A DNA stretch of 64,000 bases, from the NCBI GenBank assembly GCA_949358305.1, contig OX442318.1:2032501-2096500 (forward strand). The letters are read 5' to 3'. Positions 52,568 to 63,674 of this stretch are shown piece by piece; the first letter of the stretch is position 1, and each line of letters opens with the position of its first letter. Under the pieces are notes generated by a model. It was not told the DNA's origin and ran no database searches. It saw only the letters and a list, made by a program, of their open reading frames with translations. Origin of the DNA: Strigamia acuminata. Taxonomy: Eukaryota > Arthropoda > Chilopoda > Geophilomorpha > Linotaeniidae. The position numbers and the translations under genes are program-made.

Positions 52568-53667
52568 ATGAACACCATGTTGCATGACATTGTAACCCTG
52601 CTGTTACTGTTCATCGGTATTTTTCATAATGTATCATCACGTGTAGCGAAAGTGGAATCACGTTCCAATGTGGATGTAGTTCCTCATTTTGATTACAACA
52701 AGGTAACCATCACTTATTTCTAGCACTTTTATTTTATTGATTTAAAATTTGCATAAATTTTCCAGATGACTGGATTATGGTATGTGATTCAAAAGACTCA
52801 ATCAGCCGGCACTTGCATGACACTTGATTTTAAAATCAATGGCGGCAAGTTGACAGTGGCTGAAACTTGCTTGCCAATAGAAACTAAAGAACCATTGTAA
52901 GTAAAAAAAAAATTAATTTTTTCATAGCAACTTCCTTTCTGGATGATGTTATGAATCATAAATAAATTTCACACAAAGTATTTCTATACACAAAATGCAA
53001 ATTATATTTTCAGTGAAGAGAAAACCACTCAAACTGGAAAATTGACAGTCCCAGACCAAACAAATGCGGCCAAAATGAGACTTGAATATCCACACAGCCT
53101 AAGTAAATTAATGCTGCAAATGTAAACAATAATCAAACTTCAATTTGAATTCCAGTTCCCAACACTGAAGTGGACTTTTGGATAATCGAAACTGATTACA
53201 CAACATATGCAGCCGCAATTTCATTCACCGACAGACAATCAGCCATAATTTTGAGCAGAAATGAGGTTTTAGATAATAAAATTGTGGACAGGCTGAGCGA
53301 GAAATTTGCATCTTGCAACATCAGCAAGAATGCATTGAGTATTGTCAAACAAAAAAGCTGCCCCAGAAATGAAGTCCAAAACCCACCACGAAGTGGGACA
53401 AACCCGGACATAATTACCGTCAATCTTACTCAAACAGTAAAAATGGCCGTTACACAGTTGGACGTAACAACACACATTCATGCAATGACCACTGTGGCTT
53501 CTAACGATTACACATTCATCCCTATCTACCTGTGGGGGTTCCCACCCTACTGTAAATCCTACTCCAGTAACAACAACACATATTTTGGAGGTTATTTCTG
53601 GTACTACTATCACCATTGTTTCCACAATAGTTGGCCAAACAGTGAAACCTACAGCAACTGTTATTGA
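52568..53667 (+). CDS. ApoD-like lipocalin 3, missing one disulfide; probable frameshift in tail
   Basis: Exons 52568-52702, 52766-52896, 53014-53102, 53156-53667 give 288 residues. Leader MNTMLHDIVTLLLLFIG, GxW motif TGLWYVIQKT, TDYTTYAA. Two conserved cysteines are gone: GSCPK has become ESRSN, and the WSCRPI stretch is shortened to AISFTD. These are partners of one disulfide in ApoD. The other pair (GTCM, KSCP) remains, and FASC is gained. Exon 3 lacks one codon. After about 53500 the reading frame turns from Thr-rich to an unlike composition, while another frame (about 53500-53797) encodes two copies of VSTIVGQTVKP and a PDDVRGSHE ending like lipocalin 4. A one-frame shift there is the simplest reading. 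It may be a decaying gene or an assembly error. Confidence 0.85.
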
Positions 53668-53797
53668 GGAGGTTGTTACTGGTACTTCTTACACCATTGT
53701 TTCCACAATAGTTGGCCAAACAGTGAAACCTAGACCAACTATATTACCTGATGATGTTCGTGGCTCTCATGAAATGGTCACTACTGTTACCGGTTAA
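53500..53797 (+). pseudogene. Out-of-frame Thr-rich tail of lipocalin 3
   Basis: The +2 frame reads TVNPTPVTTT, then a ~37-residue unit present twice with VSTIVGQTVKP, then LPDDVRGSHEMVTTVTG and a stop at 53797. This ending matches the LPDDPHNSQGGVNEITD end of lipocalin 4. No splice site pair of usable size links it to the main frame. Confidence 0.7.
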
Positions 53798-54582
53798 CCG
53801 ACAAACCACAGTAAATACACAGGAATGAGACGAAGGAGATGTCAATAGTTATCGATGTCTTCGGGAAGAGATTTCCTAATATCCAAATTGTCAATTCACA
53901 GAGTACGCTGCACACAATAATACTCAGCTGTCAATAGTCACTAGTTTTACAGTAATTTAATACCAAAGTATGAAAATGTGTATGAAAATGAGGGAATAGT
54001 GGTCTCATTTTACACATTAGCGCATGGTTATGTCGTGCGTAAGTAAATAGCTGGAACTTGTGATTTTGCGATTTTTTCTCGAAAACTATCAGGATTTTCA
54101 TTCTGAAATTTCATGTATTTTCATTTAACATCATAACAAACAATAAAATAAATAATAGATTTAAAAATCGCAAAAAAAAATTTTCCATAAAATTCCTTTG
54201 TTTACTCGCTACTTTTGTATATAATGTCAATTATTTTTGTCGCTCTCTTTTGACGAATACCGAATTGCTTAAATTTCTTCGTAAACATGAAATACTCGGA
54301 GAATAAAATATTTTTCACTCATTTTTGGAAAAATCTTTTCGGCTTAGGGTCAAAAATGACCCGGGTTGGGTGAGGAAGGAATTTTTTTTATGGTTGGTAC
54401 TGCGAGGGTTAATGAGAAAATGGAAGGTGGGCAATAAATTAGTTAGTGGAATTTACACCATTGTTTTAGAATTTGTTAACTCGTTTTTGTTGTTAAGTTG
54501 TGTCTAGTTTCAATTAATTAAATTTGAATATTTATGAATTCATATGTATAGTTAGTAGATAATTGTTTCACACACCTAAGAA

Positions 54583-54608
54583 CACTTTTGGATAATGGAC
54601 ACTGACTG
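54583..54608 (+). pseudogene. Lipocalin exon-4 relic
   Basis: ACTTTTGGATAATGGACACT followed by GACTGC matches the start of exon 4 (DFWIMDTDY) of lipocalin 2. It stops abruptly after that, and no other lipocalin exon is seen near it. Confidence 0.55.
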
Positions 54609-54855
54609 CAGTTAGCATTGTTACAACTTTGGTTGTTCAAACACTGCTTGAAATTTCATATTTACAAAATTTAAATTCAAGTAAATGTTTGTTAAATATT
54701 TACGCAAAAGTTAAATTTAATTCATATTTGATTCATATTTACTTCAGACATCTGAAATATGCATTTAGATTGGGTTCTATTTATTTGTACACTATTTTCC
54801 CTTATTTTTACACTAAAAAAAATAAATTTTACACGACCCTGCTTTCTTTTTTCTA

Positions 54856-54895
54856 CCTAACCTAACCTAACCTAACCTAACCTAACCTAACCTAA
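54856..54895. repeat. Interstitial telomere-type repeat (CCTAA)8
   Basis: Eight perfect copies of CCTAA, the complement of TTAGG, the ancestral arthropod telomere unit. A looser GGTTAGGTTAG-like stretch is at 17285-17325. Confidence 0.9.
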
Positions 54896-54966
54896 ACCAG
54901 TTCTTGATGTGTATAAATTTTTAAGTTTAGAAATAAAGGAAAATAGTGTTGGTATTCAGAAATTTA

Positions 54967-55327
54967 GTGTAAAAGTCAGGGATTTTTAGTGTAAAAGTCA
55001 GGGATTTTTAATGTAAAAGTCAGGGATTTTTAGTGTAAAAGTCAGGGATTTTTAGTGTAAAAGTCAGGGATTTTTAGTGTAAAAGTCAGGGATTTTTAGT
55101 GTAAAAGTCAGGGATTTTTAGTGTAAAAGTCAGGGATTTTTAGTGTAAAAGTCAGGGATTTTTAGTGTAAAAGTCAGGGATTTTTAGTGTAAAAGTCAGG
55201 GATTTTAAGTGTAAAAGTCAGGGATTTTTAGTGTAAAAGTCAGGGATTTTTAGTGTAAAAGTCAGGTATTTTTAGTGTAAAAGTCAGGGATTTTTAGTGT
55301 AAAAGTCAGGGATTTTTAGTGTAAAAC
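54967..55327. repeat. 22-bp minisatellite
   Basis: About 16 tandem copies of TTTTTAGTGTAAAAGTCAGG plus GA, nearly identical, lying 70 bp after the telomere-type tract. Confidence 0.95.
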
Positions 55328-55444
55328 ATAAGAAAAAATAGTGTAAAAATAATATAATTTCATTTTTTATAGATTGGTATAAAGATGGCGATAAGACTAG
55401 TCAAGTACAGCTACTGCGTCACACAGTGACAGGAAAAAAACAAT

Positions 55445-55598
55445 TTAAAGTTATTACATCAACAGGACGACGGCTCAAGGATACATTATTTCTGCGCGCC
55501 ATTCCGCTCCGGTGGACCTGCCAGGTGATTTCATATAAAAAGATGATGCCTTTGTGGTGTGTTCATTCATCGCAGTGTATATTGACGAAGTGAAAACT
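55445..55598 (+). promoter_or_regulatory. Conserved upstream module of lipocalin 4
   Basis: Repeats the lipocalin 3 module (GGCTCAAGGATACAT, TTTCTGCGCGCCATTCCG, CATTCATCGCAGTG) with a TATA-like CATATAAAAAG at 55532-55542, which sits about 30 bp before the CATCGCAGTG word. Confidence 0.55.
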
Positions 55599-57498
55599 AT
55601 GTTGGATCACATATCAACACTGTTGTTATTGGTCACCTGTATTTTGCAGAATGTGTCAGCACATGAAGTGAAAATGGGGTCATGTCCCAAGGTGGATGTT
55701 GTTCGTGATTTTGATTACAGCAAGGTAAACATGACATATTTTTTATATCACTTTTATTTTATTTGTTTACAATTTGCTCTAACTTTTTACAGATGAGTGG
55801 ATTGTGGTATGTGATTCAGAAGACTCAATCAGCCAGTACTTGCATGACACTTGATTTTAAAAACAGTCATGGCAAGTTGACAGTGGCTGAAACTTGCTTA
55901 CCTATGGGCATCAAAGTACCATTGTAAGAAAACAAATCGATTTTATCATAGCAGCTTCCTTCCTGGCTGTTGTTATGAATTATGAATAAATTTCCTGTGA
56001 GATTACTTGGAATTAGAAGAATTTCTATACACGAAATGGAAATTTTATATTTTCAGTGTAATGGAGAAATTCACCCAAGTTGGAAAATTGAAAGTCCCAG
56101 ACGAACAAAATGCAGCCAAAATGAGACTTGCATATCCATACAGCATAAGTAAGTGGATTATAAACGGTGTCCCAAAATTAACGCAAGATTTGAATTTGCC
56201 GCCATTTGTGCAGTAAATTGTTGGCAACCCTAAAAAAAACAATTTGACAGCTGATAGTTTAGGGTTAGTAAAAATGGAGCATTACACAGTTCTTTCTGCC
56301 GAAATTGAATGATATTGATGTGGCCAATATGTGGTTTCAACAAGACTATGAAACAATTCAATTACTGAATGAGACATTTCCTGGTCGTTTACTCCCTCGT
56401 TTCGGAGATCAGAATTGCCAGCAAAGCCGTGGAGGCCATTTGCCCAATGTATTATTCCATAAATAACCCTATCCTATGTACTTTATGATTCAATAAAAAA
56501 ATAACAATCTAAAGACTAAAAACTGTGTTTTCTATTTAATTCAAATCTTGCGTTAATTTTGGAACACCCTTTTATAAATGTAAACAATAATCAAACTTCA
56601 AATTTCAACTCTAGTTCCCTTCACTGAAGTGGACTTTTGGATAATTGAAACTGATTACACAACATATGCAGCCACTTGGTCCTGTAGACCAATTGCTTTT
56701 ATCAACAGACAATCGGGCATGATTTTGAGCAGAAATACGATATTAGATAATGAAATTGTGCACAGGCTGAGAGAGAAATTCGCATCGTACAACATCAACA
56801 AGAATGCATTGAGTATTGTCAAACAAAAAGGCTGCACAAGAAATGAAGTTCTGAACCCCAAAGATCTATACTCGGAGAATAACAATCCAGAGAATGAGCC
56901 AAACCAAGACACAGTTACCATCACTGCTACTGAAAAAGAAACAACGACACACACACAAACACACTTAGCAACAGAAACTGTAACTGAACTCCCAACAACT
57001 CTCACATCAATTCAAATTGTAACTACTACTGAAAGAGAAACAATGACACACACACACTCAGCAACACAAACTGTAACTGCAGCTCCTACAACTCACACAA
57101 CAGTCCACACTGTAACTGAAGCTCCTACAACTCACACAACAATCCAAACTGTAACTGAAGCTCCTACAACTCACACAACAGTCCACACTGTAACTACTAC
57201 TCCAGAATTAACAACAGTTGTTGTTACTCCAGAACCAACAGTTATTTTTACTCCAAAATTAACAACTGTGATTGTTACTCCAGAATTTACATCTGTTACT
57301 CCAGAATTTACATCTGTTACTCCAGAATTTACATCTGTTACTCCAAAATTCACAACTGTTACTCCAGAATATACAACTGGCACTACTGGCATCCAACCTA
57401 CCACACCGGTTAAGCATCGAGTGGAACCTACGGTAACTAGGTTACCGGATGATCCTCACAATTCTCAAGGAGGCGTCAATGAAATTACTGATGTTTAA
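55599..57498 (+). CDS. ApoD-like lipocalin 4 with mucin-like Thr-rich tail
   Basis: Exons 55599-55724, 55793-55923, 56057-56148, 56615-57498; 410 residues. Signal peptide ending VSA|HEVKMGSCPK; GxW motif SGLWYVIQKT; TDYTTYAATWSCRP. Five cysteines: the four of ApoD plus ETCLP. The last ~215 residues after QKGC form a Thr/Val/Pro-rich, potentially O-glycosylated tail with repeats of TEAPTTHTT, TPEFTSV and related units, ending LPDDPHNSQGG. The first in-frame ATG of the hydrophobic leader was chosen; GTG-initiated extensions upstream are not credible. Intron 3 contains a mariner-like MITE absent from lipocalin 5. AATAAA at 57886. Confidence 0.93.
56163..56572. mobile_element. Mariner-like MITE (internally deleted transposase) in lipocalin 4 intron 3
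   Basis: Inverted ends share CCAAAATTAACGCAAGATT; the element is flanked by TA on both sides. The matching intron of lipocalin 5 (59076-59129) has the uninterrupted site TTATATAAATG, i.e. the empty target. Inside, frames DVANMWFQQD, NETFPGR and RFGDQN are remnants of a mariner-family transposase core, with the catalytic middle and end deleted. Confidence 0.9.
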
Positions 57499-58531
57499 CC
57501 ACAAAGTTGCAAACTCCAGTAAATTCACAGGAATGAGACAAAGGAAATGTCATTAGGGAGTTATCGATGTCTTCGGGAAGAAATTTCCTGTAAACCAAAA
57601 TACTTAATTTAGAGGTTTAGGTGGGGACTTAACTTGTAAGTACAATAACGTTGTTAAAAATTGTCTTCTCCTTCCTAGGGAGCATAGGGAGACTGTAATT
57701 GTATGCATAGCTGGCAATGAATTAGTTACTGGAATAATAGTATTGTCATGAAGACCACATTTGTATGGGGAAATAGATTCTCTTAGAATTTGTTAACTCC
57801 CTAGTGTTGTTAAGCTGTGTCTAGTTTTACTTAAAGTTTAATATTTATGTATTCATGTGTATAGTTACTAGGAAAGTGTTTCAACAATAAATCACTTGAC
57901 TCGGTTCATTCCTTTCTTTTCTTGCTTCTGTATGTAATTGTACAAATGATTCATGGCTTGGTGAGCTTCAAAATGGCAACTGCAGCCTGTGTTGTTGTTT
58001 CAAGGACATGGTGCGGTTTAGATTGAAATATTTTGCTGTGGCGTGATCATAATCTGCATCCGGTTGAGTGTTGAATATGTAAAAAAAAATATTCACGTTC
58101 TATGAAATTCTGATAGAAATAGCCACAATTATTTGAATTCTAAAAAAAATACACTTGTTGAGTGACCACAGATAAATGACAAAAATTTAATTTCACTTTC
58201 CGGCCATTTGCAAATTTCTCGTTAGAGTAATTATTTTAATTTCTGTAGCAAAATAATTATTCACCACATTTAATGCTTCAATGGCAAAAGTACAGATATT
58301 ATCATTGGCAAAGAGAAGGAGCGTTAACAATTCTGTTAGAAGCATTAGTCGTTCCTGGCCACAGTTGTAAAATCCCGTGCATCACGCAGTAACAGGAATA
58401 AGAACAATATAAAATTATTGCATCAACAGGATTTGATGGCCCATAGAAACATTTCTTCTGTGCACCATTCCCTTCCAGTACACCTAAGAGATGATTTGGG
58501 TGGTTTACATTCTTCGCAGTGTATTTGCCTA
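57499..58531. other. Spacer between lipocalins 4 and 5
   Basis: The 3'-end module with AATAAA (57886-57891) follows lipocalin 4. A fragment of the CATTTACAAACTGCAG MITE family (TTAGTCGTTCCTGGCC) is near 58345. The degraded upstream module of lipocalin 5 starts at 58420. No other gene. Confidence 0.6.
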
Positions 58532-61500
58532 ATGAAAACTATGTTGGACCACATATCAACACTGTTGTTATTGGTCATCTGTATTTTGCATATTGTGTCT
58601 GCACATGAAGTGAAAATGAAAATGGGGTCATGTCCCAAGGTGGATGTTGTTCCTGATTTTGATTACAACAAGGTAACTAGGATATATTTTTATCATCTAT
58701 TTTATTGGTTTAAAATTTGCCAATTTTTTTTAGATGATTGGATTGTGGTATGTGATTCAGAAGACTTTATCAGCCAGCACTTGCATGACACTTGATTTTA
58801 GAAACAATGGTGGCAAATTGACAGTGACTGAAACTTGCCTGCCAATGGGCATCAAAGCACCATTGTAAGAAAACAAATCAATTTACTCATGGCAGCTTCC
58901 TTCCTGGATGTTGTTATAAATTATAAATAAATTTTCTGTATTAGAAGAATTTCTATACATGAAATGGAAAATTATATTTTCAGTGTAATGGAGAAATTCA
59001 CCCAAGTTGGAAAATTGAAAGTCCCAGACGAACAAAATGCAGCCAAAATGAGACTTGCATATCCATTCAGCCTAAGTAAGTGGATTATATAAATGCAAAC
59101 AATAATCAAACTTTAAATTTCAACTCTAGTTCCCTTTACTGAAGTGGATTTTTGGATAATTGAAACTGATTACACAACATATGCAGCCACTTGGTCTTGT
59201 AGACCAATTGCTTTTATCAACAGACAATCGGGCATGATTTTGAGCAGACATGCGGTATTAGATAATGAAATCGTGAACAGGGTGAGAGAGAAATTTGGAT
59301 CGTACAACATCAACAAGAATGCATTGAGGGTTGTCAGACAAAAGGGCTGCACCAGAAATGAAGTTTTACATCCCAAAGATCTTGACCCAAAGAATAACAA
59401 TCCACAGATTCAGAGAAACTCAGACAAAAATATCATCCCTGCGATTGAGAAAGAAACAGTGACACAGACACAAACACACTTAGCAACACGAACTGTAACT
59501 GCAGCTCCTAAAACTCATACAATAATTCACACTATAACTATTACTACTACAGAAATTACAACAATTATTGATGCTCCAGAACTAACATTCACTGTTCCTC
59601 CAGATCCAACAGTGATTGTTACTCCAGATCCAACAGTGATTGTTCCTCCAGATCCAACAGTGACTGTTCCTCCAGATCCAACAGTGATTGTTACTCCAGA
59701 TCCAACAGTGATTGTTACTCCAGATCCAACAGTGATTGTTCCTCCAGATCCAACAGTGATTGTTACTCAAGGTCCAACAGTGATTGTTCCTCCAGATCCA
59801 ACAGTGATTGTTACTCCAGATCCAACAGTGATTGTTCCTCCAGATCCAACAGTGACTGTTCCTCCAGATCCAACAGTGATTGTTACTCCAGATCCAACAG
59901 TGATTGTTACTCCAGATCCAACAGTGATTGTTCCTCCAGATCCAACAGTGATTGTTACTCAAGGTCCAACAGTGATTGTTCCTCCAGATCCAACAGTGAT
60001 TGTTACTCCAGATCCAACAGTGATTGTTCCTCCAGATCCAACAGTGACTGTTCCTCCAGATCCAACAGTGATTGTTACTCCAGATCCAACAGTGATTGTT
60101 ACTCCAGATCCAACAGTGATTGTTCCTCCAGATCCAACAGTGATTGTTACTCAAGGTCCAACAGTGATTGTTCCTCCAGATCCAACAGTGATTGTTACTC
60201 CAGATCCAACAGTGATTGTTCCTCCAGATCCAACAGTGACTGTTCCTCCAGATCCAACAGTGATTGTTACTCCAGATCCAACAGTGATTGTTACTCCAGA
60301 TCCAACAGTGATTGTTCCTCCAGATCCAACAGTGATTGTTACTCAAGGTCCAACAGTGATTGTTCCTCCAGATCCAACAGTGATTGTTACTCCAGATCCA
60401 ACAGTGATTGTTCCTCCAGATCCAACAGTGACTGTTCCTCCAGATCCAACAGTGATTGTTACTCCAGATCCAACAGTGATTGTTACTCCAGATCCAACAG
60501 TGATTGTTCCTCCAGATCCAACAGTGATTGTTACTCCAGGTCCAACAGTGATTGTTCCTCCAGATCCAACAGTGATTGTTACTCCAGGTCCAACAGTGAT
60601 TGTTACTCCAGGTCCAACAGTGATTGTTCCTCCAGATCCAACAGTGATTGTTACTCCAGGTCCAACAGTGATTGTTACTCCAGGTCCAACAGTGATTGTT
60701 CCTCCAGGTCCAACAGTGATTGTTCCTCCAGATCCAACAGTCACTGTTCTTCCAGATTCAACAGTGACTGTTCCTCCAGATCCAACAGTGACTGTTCCTC
60801 CAGATCCAACAGTCATTACTACTTTAGATCCAACAGTCATTACTACTTCAGATCCTACAGTCATTACTACTTCAGATCCAACAGTCATTACTACTTCAGA
60901 TCCTACAGTCATTACTACTTCAGATCCAACAGTCATTGTTACTCCAGAACCAACAGTGACTGTTCTTCCAGATCCAACAGTCATTGTTACTCCAGATCCA
61001 ACAGTCATTGCTACTCCAGATCCTACAGTCATTGTTACTTCAGCAACACAAACTGCAGCTCCTAAAATTCACACAATTGTTCACACTGTAACTGTTACTA
61101 CTATAGAAATTACAACAATTATTGATGCTTCAGGACCAACAGTCACTGTTACTCTAGATCCAACAGTCATTGTAACTTCAGAAATAACTGATGTTGTGAC
61201 TCCAGAAACACCAGCTACTGATAATCCAGAAACACCAGCTACTGATACTCCAGAAACACCAGCTACTGATACTCCAGAATTAACAACAGTTGTTATTAAT
61301 CCAGAAACAACAATCATTTATCCCAAAAAAAACTGGTATTATTACTCCAGTATTTACAAGACATATTGTCACAGCAGAAACAACAATCCACAGAATGAAA
61401 GAAACTCAGACAAAACTATCATCCCTGCGATTGAGAAAGAAAAAGTGACACAGACACAAACACACTTAGCAACACGAACTGTAACTGCAGCTCCTAAAAC

Positions 61501-62059
61501 TCATACAATAATTCACACTTTAACTATTACTACTATAGAAATTACAACAATTATTGATGCTTCAAAACCAACATTCACTGTAACTCCAGAACCAACATTC
61601 ACTGTAACTCCAGAACCAACATTCACTGTAACTCCAGAACCAACATTCACTGTAACTCCAGAACCAACATTCACTGTAACTCCAGAACCAACATTCACTG
61701 TAACTCCAGAACCAACATTCACTGTAACTCCAGAACCAACATTCACTGTAACTCCAGAACCAACATTCACTGTAACTCCAGAACCAACATTCACTGTAAC
61801 TCTAGAACCAACAGTCATTGTTACTTTAGAAACAACTCTTGTGACTCCAGAAACATCAGCTACTCGTACTTCAGATCCAACAGTCATTGTTACTCTAGAT
61901 CCAACAGTCATTGTTATTCCAGCTCCAACAGTCATTGCTACTCCTGATCCTACAGTCATTGTTACTTCGGTAACACAAACTGCAGCTCCTGAAATTCACA
62001 CAATTAATACCTGTCACTACTTTAACTGTTACCCGTACTACTATAGAAACAATTATTGA
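58532..62059 (+). CDS. ApoD-like lipocalin 5 with ~900-residue repeat tail
   Basis: Exons 58532-58672, 58734-58864, 58984-59075, 59130-62059; 1097 residues to the first stop. The N-terminal ~195 residues are a normal lipocalin: signal peptide, GSCPKVD, IGLWYVIQKT, TDYTTYAATWSCRP, five cysteines as in lipocalin 4. The rest is a Thr/Pro/Val/Asp-rich tail built on the 8-residue unit PDPTVIVT (variants PPDPTVTV, TQGPTVIV, SDPTVITT, PEPTFTVT). A block NNPQ...THLATRTVTAAPKTHTII appears twice (59395-59560 and 61375-61530), so part of the exon was duplicated. Near 62000-62030 a frame change brings an early stop; the repeat pattern goes on in another frame to about 62240. Lipocalins with such tails are not a standard class; a secreted mucin-like or matrix role is inference. 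Confidence 0.9.
59585..60780 (+). repeat. 24-bp coding minisatellite with 192-bp higher-order repeat
   Basis: Units of 24 bp (CCAGATCCAACAGTGATTGT plus four bases, encoding PDPTVIVT/P). Eight units form a 192-bp block marked by one CAAGGTCCAACAG unit; the marker recurs at 59768, 59960, 60152 and 60344, exactly 192 bp apart. After 60520 the block pattern breaks down and CCAGGTCC units become common. Confidence 0.97.
61575..61803 (+). repeat. Second 24-bp coding repeat (PEPTFTVT)
   Basis: About ten nearly identical copies of CCAGAACCAACATTCACTGT plus four bases. Same period and related sequence to the upstream array, but separately amplified. Confidence 0.95.
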
Positions 62060-63674
62060 TGCTTCAGGACCAACAGTTACTGTTCTTCCAGATCCAACAG
62101 TCATTGTAACTTCAGAAATAACTGATGTTGTGACTCCAGAAACACCAGCTACTGATACTCCAGAATTAACAACAGTTGTTATTAATCCAGAAACAACAAT
62201 CATTTATCCCAAAAAGAACTGGTATTGTTCCTCCAGTATTTACAAGAGATATTGTCACAACAGAAACAACAACTAAAACTGAAACTGAAACAATTACTCA
62301 GGAGGTTTCTTCTGGTAATACTCACATCTAACCTATCACATCGGTTACCCAAGTAGTTGAAGCGAATGATCCTCACGATTCTTATGAAAGTGTCCATGAA
62401 ATGATACTGACGGGTCTTGACACTGGATTTCATTGTTTGCCAGTGGCAAGCTCGCATCTGAGCAACTCGCAACCAACACAGGGAAGCCATGTCATAATAA
62501 CAAAATACATCCCTCATAGAACGGCTATGTCGTTAGGGGGTTTTCGATGTTTTCGCAAAGAAATTTCATAAAACAAATTAGTAAATTCAGAGGTGTAAAT
62601 GAGAACTGCACCCTGTGTCCTTCTATCAAAGAGCCAAAGACATTGTGCATTTTACGTTAAAATTCTTTACTTTGTATAAAACTAGAATTTGTAGTCCCAA
62701 TTCAAAACCCCAAGGAAACAATAGAAAATGCAGTAGGTGCGTTCAATCTGGGTTAGAAGAAGTGACTTTCACTTTCCTTCCTTTCCTCAAAGTCACTTTT
62801 CATTGAATGCACTTACTTACCACCAGACTTCCATTTCCATTTACCGTGTGCCACACGTGAATTTACCATGTGCCACACGTGTGAATTTACTGTGTGCCAC
62901 ACGTAAATTTACTGTGTGCCACACGTAAATTTACTGTGTGCCACACGTGTGATTTTTACCGTGTGCCACACGTGAATTTACCTTTACCGTGTTCATCGAG
63001 AACAAAATGGCTGCCACTGTAGCTTTGTTAAATGTGCAATGCGCATGCGCACGCACATAAGTGACTTTTAAAAGGTGGAAAAGGAACTTTTTAGTTACTT
63101 TTCTGAAAGTCACTTAAGTGACTTTACTTGGTCAAAATGTGACGTAATTATCGTCACTTCCGCCCTCTGAAAGGCAGTTAAGTCACTTAAGTGACTTTCT
63201 TCTAGCAGATTGAACGCACCTAGTGATAATGATGCCATACATAATTTTTCTTTATTCATTGCATCAATTCCATTATTCTTCATTGTATATATTCTACAAT
63301 TAATTTATTTGTGTTATTTCAATATTTAACCTTTTGTGTATTTCATATCCCTAGACAGCATTTTAACCCTTTTAAGTTACTAGAAAATTGTTTCAACAAT
63401 AAATCATTGACTTTGCTCATTCATACACATTATGTAATATATTGCAAAGGATACATGGTGTGGTGAACTTCAAAATGGCAACTGCACCCAGTGTTCTTCT
63501 TTCAAGGACATTGGGCATTTTACATTGAAATATTTTGCTCTGGCGTGATCACAATCTGAATCCGGTTGAGAGTGTATATAGAAACATGACTCACTTTATT
63601 TCATTATACACAACATATAACATTGAGCACATACGGTTTTACTTCTTTTTGGAACAATCTTTTAAACAGAAGCA
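62060..63674. other. Frame-shifted end of lipocalin 5 and spacer to lipocalin 6
   Basis: 62030-62330 continues the tail repeats out of frame (PETPATDTPELTT), and 62330-62400 resembles the natural end of lipocalin 4 (NDPHDSYESVHEM), so an older, longer tail ended here. The 62734-63222 MITE follows. The 3'-end module with AATAAA at 63398-63403 completes the transcription unit. Confidence 0.65.
62734..63222. mobile_element. MITE family TAGGTGCGTTCAAT, copy 2, with internal tandem repeat
   Basis: Ends TAGGTGCGTTCAATCTG and CAGATTGAACGCACCTA; arms pair through AGAAGAAGTGACTTTCACTT. The centre (62841-62990) has about six copies of a ~22-bp unit around TACTGTGTGCCACACGTAAA, unrelated to the core repeat of copy 1. 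Confidence 0.9.

Larger units (their letters stand above)
53798..55598. other. Spacer between lipocalins 3 and 4
   Basis: Holds a lipocalin exon-4 relic (54585-54606), the (CCTAA)8 tract, the 22-bp minisatellite and the upstream module of lipocalin 4. The long open stretches are in AT-rich, non-coding sequence. Confidence 0.6.

Noticed and set aside
55554-55598. Extended N-terminus of lipocalin 4 from a GTG at 55554
   Set aside because: Non-ATG start; it would put extra residues before a clear signal peptide and covers the conserved upstream module.
59582-61959. Long minus-strand open frames (59582-60346, 60343-61032, 61081-61317, 61513-61959)
   Set aside because: They are mirror readings of the 24-bp coding repeats of lipocalin 5; a repeat length divisible by three leaves several frames open.
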